A DNA stretch of 60,273 bases from CAYVQU01 sp964453155. GTDB lineage: Bacteria > Chloroflexota > Anaerolineae > Anaerolineales > UBA11858. Shown here one piece after another: positions 16,517 through 24,298 of this stretch. Under the pieces are notes generated by a model. It worked only from the letters and a program-made list of their open reading frames with translations, did not search any database and was not told the DNA's origin. The stretch is from positions 1 to 60,273 of the forward strand of contig CAYVQU010000009.1 of assembly GCA_964453155.1 (NCBI GenBank). Reading direction: 5' to 3'. The position numbers and the translations under genes are program-made. Within the stretch, counting starts at the first letter, position 1; each line of letters opens with the position of its first letter.

Positions 16517-16972
16517 ATGGACGAAATAGATCTCCAAATTCTTGAAATGCTGCAAACAGATGGCCGGACACCTTTTACAACCATCGCTAAACAGACAGGG
16601 GTGTCTGAGTCCACCATTCGGGCGCGGTATGCCAGTTTGGTTGAAAGCGGTATCGTACAAACCATCGCGGTAGTTGATCCTTTCTCAGTGGGCTACAACG
16701 CCCCGGCCTTGATCGGAATTTCGACTGAATCAGGGACGATCAATGCTGTCGCTGATACGCTCGAGCAAATGCCGGAAGTCAGCTATCTGGTTTTGACCCT
16801 CGGGGGATATGACTTGGTGGTAGAAGTTTTCTGCCGTGATCGAGATCATCTAACTAATTTGATTACCGACCAAATTCAAAACATCCCAGGAATTCGCACG
16901 ACGGAAACCTTAGTTATTGGGAAAATTTTTAAACTTAGTTTTTTCTGGCAGCCGGAGATCAACGCGCGCTAA
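16517..16972 (+). CDS. Lrp/AsnC-family transcriptional regulator
   Basis: 151 residues, full length for the family. The winged helix-turn-helix is at about 3-60 (MDEIDLQILEMLQTDGR, ETGVSEST-like TGVSESTIRARYASL), and the RAM ligand-binding domain at about 68-145 (AVVDPFSVGYNAPALIGI, SYLVLTLGGYDLVVEVFCRD). Members usually sense amino acids or related small molecules and regulate nearby catabolic genes. It is divergent from the corrinoid/MttB operon, so control of methylamine-type catabolism is the simplest role. The AT-rich leader holds no strong Shine-Dalgarno sequence. Confidence 0.9.
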   Translation: MDEIDLQILEMLQTDGRTPFTTIAKQTGVSESTIRARYASLVESGIVQTIAVVDPFSVGYNAPALIGISTESGTINAVADTLEQMPEVSYLVLTLGGYDLVVEVFCRDRDHLTNLITDQIQNIPGIRTTETLVIGKIFKLSFFWQPEINAR

Positions 16973-17078
16973 TAATGATCTTTAATCAACATTAGCGCGT
17001 CCGAATTTTTCATTGACGAAGTATCTTCAGTGGATTATAGTTTGGGGCATTACCAACCATCCACCTGAGGCTGCCTTC

Positions 17079-17552
17079 TTGGAACCATCTTCCCCCAAAA
17101 TCAGAGCCCAATTGGGTCATAATGTTGAGATTGCGCTCATTCATCGCGGCGGCAGGCGAGAAACGCTGACGTTCGACCTGGTTCCCGACGAACAGGCCGA
17201 CTACGCAGCCGGATTTTTGGGCATCTCCACTCATCTGGCAAAAGCCATTTTAGGAGAATCTGCTGGAACCCTGATACCCTATTTCACAGATGAGCTCCAG
17301 GCGATCGAAATGCTGACAGTGGCCGAATCGACTCGCAAAGCGGACGAATCTGCTCAAGAACAGCGCGCAGCGAATCTCATAGAAACTCGCGACCAAATCG
17401 ATTTTCGGAACGCGGTCTTGTTTGCAGCCTCAACAGATACCAAATGGGGAGGCTATGATGCTGATGGACTTGATTACGACAATTGGAAGTCGAAGCCGGG
17501 AGAAGAGAACCAGTCTGACGAGGTAGGAAAAACCGCAAAGGACACAAAGTAG
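17079..17552 (+). CDS. GreA/GreB C-terminal-domain-like protein
   Basis: 157 residues if it starts at the TTG at 17079, which has GAGG 8 nt upstream; a TTG at 17013 would add 22 residues. Residues from about 10 to 80 (QLGHNVEIALIHRGGRRETLTFDLVP, THLAKAILGESAGTLIPYF) match the FKBP-like C-terminal domain of Gre factors, including the L-(G/A)KA(I/L)LG motif. The N-terminal coiled coil that reaches into RNA polymerase is absent, so this cannot be a normal cleavage factor; Rnk-like binding to polymerase is possible. The C-terminus is charged and rich in Lys, Asp and Glu. It sits 20 bp before the GH65 gene. Confidence 0.55.
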   Translation: MEPSSPKIRAQLGHNVEIALIHRGGRRETLTFDLVPDEQADYAAGFLGISTHLAKAILGESAGTLIPYFTDELQAIEMLTVAESTRKADESAQEQRAANLIETRDQIDFRNAVLFAASTDTKWGGYDADGLDYDNWKSKPGEENQSDEVGKTAKDTK

Positions 17553-17572
17553 CACAAAGGAAACATTTAAGC

Positions 17573-19852
17573 ATGGAAATTACGGCTTCCAATCCAAAAA
17601 ACTGGCAGGTTCAGGAAGAACGGTTTGAAGAATCCCGCCAGCACCATAAGGAAACGATTTTTACGCTGGGAAATGGGTATCTGGCCACTCGCGGCACCTT
17701 TGATGAACGTTACCCCGGTGACCGGCAGGCAACCCTGGTCCATGGAATGTGGGCTGACATCCCGATTTCCTTCACCCAGTTAGCCAACGCCCCCGATTGG
17801 ACGGGGCTCGAAATCTGGATCAACGGCTTGCGATTTGCGATGAACAAAGGGGAGGTACGAGTCTATCAACGTTATCTCGATCTACGCACCGGAGTGCTCT
17901 ACCGTTCGCTAGAATGGTCCCCAGATGAAGGGGAAACTTGGGTAATGTTGACATTTGAACGGTTTGCCAGCCTGGCCGATCAACATGTATTGGTCGTTCA
18001 AGCGACGATTACGCCTTTGACGGGACAGGTGGATATTCGAGTCCGTTCTACATTGGATAGCCATGTAAACAATGAGGGGTATCTTCACTGGCAAACCCAC
18101 TATCAACACAGCACACCGCATCAGGCCGATCTGGTAGTCCAAACCAAGCATACTGAGAAGAAATTGGCCTTGAGTACCCGCCTGATTGTTAGCGGTGGAG
18201 AAACCCAAAAAACTTTCTCTGATGCCCGCGGCTGCCCCGGCATCGAGGCCCGCGTCTCGGAACAGCCTCAAGATCAAGCCCTAATTGTCCAGAAATTTGT
18301 CGGGATCGCGACCTCCCGCGACCTGGACACTCCGCTGACAATGGCTCAAGACAAAGCTTTTGGCGCCTCGAAAACGGGCTATGAAGCCGTCCGTTTTGCA
18401 AATCAAAAGGCCTGGGCGGACTTTTGGAAAATCAGTGACGTCCGCATTGTGGGCGACCACGAAGCCCAACTGGCGGTGCGGCACGCCCTATTCCAACTAC
18501 GGATCGCGGCCCCGACACATGATGAACGAGTTAGCATTGGGGCGAAAACGCTGAGCGGCTTCGGCTATAAAGGTCATGTCTTTTGGGATACGGAGATTTT
18601 CATTCTGCCGTTTTTCACGCTTACCCAACCTGAAATATCACAGAACATGCTAATGTACCGTTACCATACTTTAGATGGGGCGCGGCGGAAAGCATCGGAG
18701 AATGGTTACGGTGGCGCGCAGTTCTCCTGGGAATCGGCTGAAACGGGTGATGAAGTTACACCCAAATTTGTGCCCGATTTTTACGACCCCGGCAAACTCG
18801 TCCGCATTTGGACAGGGGATATCGAAGTTCATATTTCATCCGATGTGGCCTATGCCCTGCACCAGTATTGGCAGATGACGGGCGATGATGATTTCTGGAT
18901 CAATATCGGAATTCCGATTGTATTAGAAACTGCTATCTTTTGGGGCGACCGGGCTGAACCAGAACAAGTTCAGAGCGAAACTGAAGGTGAAGTCGAAGAA
19001 CGCTTCTCTATTCGAGACATCATCGGCCCCGACGAATATCACGAACACGTTGATAACAACCCCTTCACCAACCGGATGGCCCAATGGCATTTGGATTTGG
19101 CACTAAACTCGTTGGAATGGCTGCGTGAAAATACACCCGAGAAACTGGCCGAGTTAGTAGCTAAACTTGATATCACCTATGAACGCCGTGGGCATTGGGC
19201 TAATGTGCGGGACAAACTAGTGATTCTGCAAGACCTTGAATCGGGACTTTTTGAGCAGTTTGAAGGATTTTTCGAACTTGAGGATTTGGACTGGTCTGAA
19301 TACACCGGCCGGACTAAATCGATGCAGGAACTCCTGACAATTGAGGGCGCCAACCAGTCTCAGGTGATTAAGCAAGCCGATATCATCATGCTGCTCTGCC
19401 TGCTGCGCAATGAATTTTCCAAAGAAACCTGGCAGGTCAATTGGGATTACTATAATCCGCGCACCGATCACAGCTATGGCTCATCTCTGGGCCCCGCCAT
19501 GCAAGCCTGGGCTGCGTGTGAAATGGGCGAACCGGATATGGCCTACGAACATTTCATGCGGGCGGCGCGGGCCGATCTATTCGACGTCCGAGGGAATGCC
19601 AACGATGGGATCCACGCGGCCTCGGCGGGCGGGTTGTGGCAGGCCATCACCTTTGGGTTCGCGGGTTTAAACTTTGTTGATGGGCAGCCCACCATAAACC
19701 CCCGTCTGCCGTCGCATTGGGAAAGAATAACTTTCAAAATTAAATATCACGGTCAAATCTACATGATCGATATCCATCCAGACAAGTTTTCAATTCAACC
19801 TGAATCATCTGAGCACGTTTCTGGGGCGTCAACGCCCGAGGAGGTCATATGA
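17573..19852 (+). CDS. Glycoside hydrolase family 65 protein (disaccharide phosphorylase or hydrolase)
   Basis: 759 residues, typical of GH65 maltose, trehalose and kojibiose phosphorylases. The N-terminal beta-sandwich contains FTLGNGYLATRGTFDE (about 27-42), and the (alpha/alpha)6 barrel carries the catalytic acid E488 in IIGPDEYHEHVDNNPFTN. FWDTEIFILPFF (about 337-348) is another conserved family block. Which sugar is split, and whether by phosphate or water, cannot be settled from these motifs. The protein has no signal peptide and is cytoplasmic. The stop overlaps the following lipoprotein gene by 4 bp (ATGA). Confidence 0.92.
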   Translation: MEITASNPKNWQVQEERFEESRQHHKETIFTLGNGYLATRGTFDERYPGDRQATLVHGMWADIPISFTQLANAPDWTGLEIWINGLRFAMNKGEVRVYQRYLDLRTGVLYRSLEWSPDEGETWVMLTFERFASLADQHVLVVQATITPLTGQVDIRVRSTLDSHVNNEGYLHWQTHYQHSTPHQADLVVQTKHTEKKLALSTRLIVSGGETQKTFSDARGCPGIEARVSEQPQDQALIVQKFVGIATSRDLDTPLTMAQDKAFGASKTGYEAVRFANQKAWADFWKISDVRIVGDHEAQLAVRHALFQLRIAAPTHDERVSIGAKTLSGFGYKGHVFWDTEIFILPFFTLTQPEISQNMLMYRYHTLDGARRKASENGYGGAQFSWESAETGDEVTPKFVPDFYDPGKLVRIWTGDIEVHISSDVAYALHQYWQMTGDDDFWINIGIPIVLETAIFWGDRAEPEQVQSETEGEVEERFSIRDIIGPDEYHEHVDNNPFTNRMAQWHLDLALNSLEWLRENTPEKLAELVAKLDITYERRGHWANVRDKLVILQDLESGLFEQFEGFFELEDLDWSEYTGRTKSMQELLTIEGANQSQVIKQADIIMLLCLLRNEFSKETWQVNWDYYNPRTDHSYGSSLGPAMQAWAACEMGEPDMAYEHFMRAARADLFDVRGNANDGIHAASAGGLWQAITFGFAGLNFVDGQPTINPRLPSHWERITFKIKYHGQIYMIDIHPDKFSIQPESSEHVSGASTPEEVI

Positions 19853-20826
19853 ACAACCGACAATTAAGCATTTGGCTCGTTTTGATCATAATAGCGTTGG
19901 GACTTACCAGTTGTCTTATGCCTGGCAGTGGAACCGGCACCACCGGCAGCGAAGAAATCGATCTCGATGCTCTTAAAACCGAGGTGGCTGCCACCCTATT
20001 AGCAGAGATCAAACTCACCACGGAAGCGGAAGTACAAGCCCCAGCAGAACAGCCGGCCGCAGCTGAAGAGCAAACGAACGAGGAGGCGCAACCAGCACCT
20101 GAAGAACCAACCCCCACCCCCTCGCCAACTAATACACCCGAACCGACCCCAACGTTTACGGTAGCTGTGCCACAAGTATCGGTTTCGGTTGATACCAACT
20201 GCCGTACTGGGCCCGGGCAAATATATGATTGGGTTGGAGCCTTAGTGGTGGGCGAAGTTGCGGATGTCATTGCGGTACCAATGGATCCGCGCGATTATGT
20301 GGTCATCAAAGACCCAGATGGCGGGCGCTGTTGGCTGTGGCTGGAGTATGCCACGGTGACGGGTGATATTGCCGGGCTGCCCCAGTGGGAAATCCCTGCG
20401 ACGCCGACCCCGGTCCCCGGATCGATTGGCGGGATCGTCTGGGAGGATAAATGCGAACAGGGTGGAAGCGGCGATCCACCTGAAGGCTGTGTTAAGCCCG
20501 AAAATGATGGTGATCCCTATCCGGCAAATGGCACCTTTGATGCCGGTGAAGAGGTTTACGAGGGCATTGAAGTCACTTTAGGGGTTGGGGCTTGCCCAGT
20601 TGGCGTCTCGCAAACGACAACCACCGCCGCCGATGGGTCTTACAAATTCGATAATATTATGCCCGGTACTTACTGTATCGATGTTGAAGGGCATACGGCC
20701 CCAAATAATAGGATACTACCCACCGGCAAATGGAGTTTCCCTGCCGGTGGCAGCCTGACCGTTGAATTAGCTTCGGGCGAAAACAAAACTTCGGTCAGCT
20801 TTGGCTGGGACGAGACAGGTGACTAA
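19849..20826 (+). CDS. Lipoprotein with SH3-like and SdrD-B/Cna-B-like domains
   Basis: 325 residues. The signal peptide ends in lipobox LTSC (Cys24 region). A Pro/Glu/Thr-rich linker (about 60-105) leads to a bacterial SH3-like domain (about 107-175; NCRTGPGQIYDWVGAL and CWLWLEYATVTG, with two Cys that may form a disulfide). After a second short linker comes a Cna-B/SdrD-B-like fold (about 188-320; GSIGGIVWEDKC, FDAGEEVYEGIEVTLG, ADGSYKFDNIMPGTYCIDV). It is a surface-exposed adhesion or wall-associated protein by analogy. Coupling to GH65 by a 4-bp overlap may simply be genome compaction. A related SH3 lipoprotein lies at 45416. Confidence 0.82.
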   Translation: MNNRQLSIWLVLIIIALGLTSCLMPGSGTGTTGSEEIDLDALKTEVAATLLAEIKLTTEAEVQAPAEQPAAAEEQTNEEAQPAPEEPTPTPSPTNTPEPTPTFTVAVPQVSVSVDTNCRTGPGQIYDWVGALVVGEVADVIAVPMDPRDYVVIKDPDGGRCWLWLEYATVTGDIAGLPQWEIPATPTPVPGSIGGIVWEDKCEQGGSGDPPEGCVKPENDGDPYPANGTFDAGEEVYEGIEVTLGVGACPVGVSQTTTTAADGSYKFDNIMPGTYCIDVEGHTAPNNRILPTGKWSFPAGGSLTVELASGENKTSVSFGWDETGD

Positions 20827-20832
20827 GCATCT

Positions 20833-20857
20833 ATCCGGAAATTTAATCCAACCGGAT
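20833..20857 (+). terminator. Weak hairpin after the lipoprotein gene
   Basis: ATCCGG (20833-20838) and CCGGAT (20852-20857) flank a 13-nt loop, followed by TTTCG. The rest of 20827-21049 has no gene; TGCGGT/ACCGCA (20919-20968) and a degenerate relative of the AGCAAATTTTGG hairpin (about 20970-21030) are visible. Confidence 0.4.
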
Positions 20858-21049
20858 TTCGACATACCCTTTCGGGGCATCAATCGGCACCGTTTTTTCG
20901 AAAAGGTGTTAAGCGTAGTGCGGTTTTGGATTTTGAATGAATTAGAACGGTTTACAGTACCGCATTAACAGGTTTGGGTTTGAGCGTAAATGCAAGTCAA
21001 ATTCTTATCCGAAATTGTCTGAAATGAAAGCTTTGCTTTTTATCAGAAA

Positions 21050-21058
21050 TGCTATAAT
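21050..21058 (+). promoter_or_regulatory. Extended -10 promoter of phoU
   Basis: TGCTATAAT at 21050-21058 is a consensus extended -10 box; there is no good -35 box, which is usual for this class. It lies 28 bp before the phoU ATG. Confidence 0.5.
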
Positions 21059-21086
21059 GTGGTGACTCCAGAAAAGGACTCCAAAT

Positions 21087-21809
21087 ATGACCATTAGAGA
21101 ATCTTACGAACAACAAATTAAAGACTTATTGGATGAAACCCTGCTGTTAGGCAGCATGGTGGGCGAAATGATCCTTGAATCGGTTGAAACCTTAAAAACC
21201 CGGGATTTTATGCGGGCTCGCCAGATTTACAAGGAAGACAAGAAGATCAATAGAAAACGGTTCGAGATTGAAGAAAACACCCTGATCACGATTGCGACCC
21301 AAGCCCCGATGGCCGGCGATTTGCGGGTTTTGGCTTCAATTTTAGATGTCACCAAAGAATTGGAGCGAATGGGTGATTACGCCAAAGGAATCGCTCTGAT
21401 CAATGTCCGGATGGGTGATGAACCACTGTTGAAGCCCTTGATCGACGTCCCCGAAATGGCGCGCATCACGGCCGATATGCTTCACCGAGCATTAGAAGCC
21501 TTTGTCAACAAAGATGCTGATTCCGCCGCAGCAATTCCCACCGATGATGATGTCGTGGACGATCTTTATAACCAGGTTTATCAGGAGCTCCTAAGCTTCA
21601 TGATCAATGATCCTGCTACGATCGACCGGGCAACATATCTGTTGTGGGTAGCCCACAACTTGGAAAGGGCTGCTGACCGCGTCACGAATATTTGTGAGCG
21701 AGTTCAATTTGTAGTCACTGGTGAGATGTTCGAAGTCAAATCCACCGATGACGAAATGAAGAAGAAAAACGTAAAGCGATTGATGAATCCCGGTGATGAT
21801 CAGGGGTGA
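21087..21809 (+). CDS. phoU: Phosphate-signalling protein PhoU
   Basis: 240 residues made of two three-helix bundles. Both halves have the family metal-binding motif: KELERMGDYAKGIA (about 90-103) and HNLERAADRVTNICERV (about 189-205). PhoU represses the phosphate regulon by linking PstB to the sensor kinase PhoR and limits phosphate uptake. No pst or pho genes are next to it, so here it is a stand-alone gene. The C-terminal 20 residues are charged (DDEMKKKNVKRL) and slightly longer than usual. Confidence 0.9.
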   Translation: MTIRESYEQQIKDLLDETLLLGSMVGEMILESVETLKTRDFMRARQIYKEDKKINRKRFEIEENTLITIATQAPMAGDLRVLASILDVTKELERMGDYAKGIALINVRMGDEPLLKPLIDVPEMARITADMLHRALEAFVNKDADSAAAIPTDDDVVDDLYNQVYQELLSFMINDPATIDRATYLLWVAHNLERAADRVTNICERVQFVVTGEMFEVKSTDDEMKKKNVKRLMNPGDDQG

Positions 21810-21834
21810 TCGCCCAGATTTTAATTCAATTCCG

Positions 21835-21867
21835 AAGAACTCAGTTTCAAGATGGAACTGAGTTCTT
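21835..21867 (+). terminator. Intrinsic terminator after phoU
   Basis: AAGAACTCAGTT (21835-21846) and AACTGAGTTCTT (21856-21867) make a perfect 12-bp stem with a 9-nt loop, followed by TCTATTTCT. The rest of 21868-22099 has no gene; a degenerate copy of the AGCAAATTT hairpin begins at about 21992. Confidence 0.75.
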
Positions 21868-22099
21868 TCTATTTCTGACAAACGCATAATTTCCAGGATA
21901 AAATTCAGTTGTAGTGGTCTCTAATCAGTGCTAAACTAAGTGTGTTGCGATTCGTTTTTGAAGTTTGACTTACAAAATTGCTGCAACACCTGAGCAAATT
22001 TCAGGTTGAACCAGGTTTTTATCTCAACGCTATTTCTGTAATCTGATCGCAGAAACCAATTTAGTATTTTTCCGTAGATCAAAATAAACGGAGGCTTTT

Positions 22100-22468
22100 A
22101 TGTCGGCTGGGAAAGTAATTGCATATATTTTTGCTGCGATTTTGATATTTTTCGGGGTTTTGTTTATTTGGGCCACATTTAGCCCGGAAGGAAGCCTGGG
22201 GTGGCTCGTAATTGGCGTGATCAGTGTGGGAATCGGATTTGGGGTTATCTGGCTGGCCGGTCGCTCGAAAACTGCGCCGGGAGAAACTGGTGGTAACGTC
22301 ACGCTAAATGTCGATCTCCCTGGTGACGTCAATCTCGAAACGGTTCAATGTCAATCGTGTGGGGGAGCATTAACCATGGATAATATCAAGATGGTCGCCG
22401 GGGCTCCGGTGGTAAGCTGTCCATATTGCAATACAACCTATCAAATGAACGAAGAACCGAAATGGTAA
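22100..22468 (+). CDS. Small membrane protein with a C-terminal zinc-ribbon
   Basis: 122 residues. Two membrane segments lie at about 5-24 and 30-52. The cytoplasmic C-terminus has CQSCGG (about 87-92) and CPYCNTTYQ (about 110-118), a four-Cys zinc-ribbon. I do not recognise a named family. It is the first gene of a co-directional run that continues with the Cys-Ala-tailed membrane protein and the radical SAM enzyme, so it might be part of that system, for instance as a membrane adaptor or metal-binding partner. That link rests only on position. Confidence 0.7.
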   Translation: MSAGKVIAYIFAAILIFFGVLFIWATFSPEGSLGWLVIGVISVGIGFGVIWLAGRSKTAPGETGGNVTLNVDLPGDVNLETVQCQSCGGALTMDNIKMVAGAPVVSCPYCNTTYQMNEEPKW

Positions 22469-22483
22469 CGGGTTGAAAGTATC

Positions 22484-22544
22484 AAGTTACAGGTTTCAGT
22501 TTACTGCTCCCAACCTGAAATCTATGACTAGAAACCTGTAACTT
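22484..22544. repeat. Inverted repeat in front of the Cys-Ala-tail gene
   Basis: AAGTTACAGGTTTC (22484-22497) and GAAACCTGTAACTT (22531-22544) form a perfect 14-bp stem with a 33-nt loop. The right arm ends 15 bp before the start codon at 22560, so in RNA it lies right next to the ribosome-binding site. The left-arm phrase recurs once at about 27443-27456 without a partner. Confidence 0.65.
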
Positions 22545-22559
22545 TCTTGGAGAATGCCT

Positions 22560-24242
22560 ATGAAGACAAGAATACTCAATGTTCTGATTCTAGTTACCTT
22601 GCTGCTATCGTTTGCACGACCGGCTTACGCCCAGGATTATTATTTCCGCCTAGACAAAGAAGTTGTGCATGTGATCTGGAATGAGGATGGCACACTATCG
22701 CTGGATTACACCCTGGTGTTTTTTAACGATCCATCAGGCCACCCCATTGAGTTTGTGGATTTAGGGCTGCCCAATTATTCGTATGTCGAATCCAGCATCC
22801 AGGCCGATGTCAACGGCGTTCGGGTGGGGATCGACAGCGGAGAATACTATGGCGATGGCAGTGGGGTGGCCGTGGTTTTGGGCAACCAAACCATCCAGCC
22901 AGGACAATCGGGAACGGTCCATGTTTGGGTTGGGACGGTTAAAAACATCCTTTTCGTTGAAGATACCGATGATACCTTTGCCAGCGCCGTTTTCATGCCC
23001 AATTATTTCGGATCGCAATACGTTTACGGTGAAACTGATCTGACTGTAATCTACCACCTGCCGCCCGGCGTCCAACCGGATGAACCCCGCTGGCATTCAG
23101 CGCCTAAGGGTTTCCCAGAAGAACCATTGACCGGTCATGACCAACAAGGCCGGATCACCTACACCTGGCATAATCCGACTGCCGACGGCCACAGCCGGTA
23201 TAAATTTGGAGCTTCTTTCCCCGCGAGCTACGTCCCTGCCGAAACCGTCGCAAGGCCAACAATTACGGACCGAACCGGCATTGACGAGGACACCATCATG
23301 GGGTTCCTATGCTGCGGATCAGTAGGTGGGTTTATCGTTTTGATCACCTGGATTGGGATTGCGAGTGAGAAACGGCGTAAACTAAAATATCTCCCACCCA
23401 AAATCCGGATCGAGGGCCACGGGATCAAACGCGGCCTGACCGCGGTCGAAGCCGCTATTTTGATGGAACATCCTCCCGACAAAATCCTGACAATGATCTT
23501 GTTCTCGGTCATCAAAAAAGAGGCTGCTAGCGTCATCAAACGCGATCCCTTGAAACTTGATGTAGTGGATCCAATTCCATCAGGATTACGCCCCTATGAA
23601 ACAAAATTCTTGAACGCTTTCAAAGCCAAGAAAAGCCGGGATCGTAAGAAAATCCTGCAAAATATGACAATTGACCTCATCAAGAGTGTCAGCAAGAAAA
23701 TGAAGGGCTTCAGCCATAAAGAGACTGTAGCCTATTACAAAAAGATCATGGAACGGGCCTGGCAGCAGGTTGAGGCCGCCGATACCCCCGAAGTCAAGAG
23801 TGAGAAATTCGACGAACACATGGGCTGGACCATGCTCGACCGTGATTTCGACCGTCGCACCACCGATGTGTTCCGCACCGGGCCGGTCTACGTCCCGATG
23901 TGGTGGCACCGCTATGACCCCGGTTTTGGCCGCTCATTGAAGTCGGCTGGCAAAGTGGTCCCCAGCACGCCCGTTGCTGGCGGTTCCCGGCCATCGGTGT
24001 CGATGCCAACGCTACCAGGCGGTTCCTTCGCGGCCTCTGTCGTCACTGGGATGGAAAACTTCGCTGGAGATGTAGTCGGCAATGTCACCGATTTCGCCGG
24101 TGGAATCACAAATAAAACCAACCCCGTTCCCAAATCATCTAGTCGGAGCGGCGGCTATCGCAGCAGCGGTGGCGGTTCCAGTTGTGCCTGCGCTTGCGCC
24201 TGTGCCGGATGCGCCTGTGCCTGCGCGGGCGGCGGGAGATAA
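22560..24242 (+). CDS. DUF2207-like membrane protein with a (Cys-Ala)n C-terminal tail
   Basis: 560 residues from the ATG at 22560; GGAG lies 9 nt upstream, which fits better than the ATG at 22554. A signal peptide (ending about residue 24, ARPAYAQ) leads into a beta-rich external domain (about 25-225; HVIWNEDGTLSLDYTLVF), one membrane span (about 245-265; LCCGSVGGFIVLITWIGIA) and a cytoplasmic helical region. The C-terminus is low complexity: Gly/Ser-rich, then CACACACAGCACACA with seven cysteines, then GGGR. The layout resembles DUF2207 and related proteins with Gly/Cys-rich ends. The tail would face the cytoplasm, where the radical SAM enzyme encoded 56 bp downstream could act on it. I propose that it is a modification substrate; no function is established by the sequence. 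Confidence 0.75.
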   Translation: MKTRILNVLILVTLLLSFARPAYAQDYYFRLDKEVVHVIWNEDGTLSLDYTLVFFNDPSGHPIEFVDLGLPNYSYVESSIQADVNGVRVGIDSGEYYGDGSGVAVVLGNQTIQPGQSGTVHVWVGTVKNILFVEDTDDTFASAVFMPNYFGSQYVYGETDLTVIYHLPPGVQPDEPRWHSAPKGFPEEPLTGHDQQGRITYTWHNPTADGHSRYKFGASFPASYVPAETVARPTITDRTGIDEDTIMGFLCCGSVGGFIVLITWIGIASEKRRKLKYLPPKIRIEGHGIKRGLTAVEAAILMEHPPDKILTMILFSVIKKEAASVIKRDPLKLDVVDPIPSGLRPYETKFLNAFKAKKSRDRKKILQNMTIDLIKSVSKKMKGFSHKETVAYYKKIMERAWQQVEAADTPEVKSEKFDEHMGWTMLDRDFDRRTTDVFRTGPVYVPMWWHRYDPGFGRSLKSAGKVVPSTPVAGGSRPSVSMPTLPGGSFAASVVTGMENFAGDVVGNVTDFAGGITNKTNPVPKSSSRSGGYRSSGGGSSCACACACAGCACACAGGGR

Positions 24243-24298
24243 TTGTGAATGGTGAAACGGAAATGATGAATAGTAAATGAGGCGTTTATAGGCCACCT

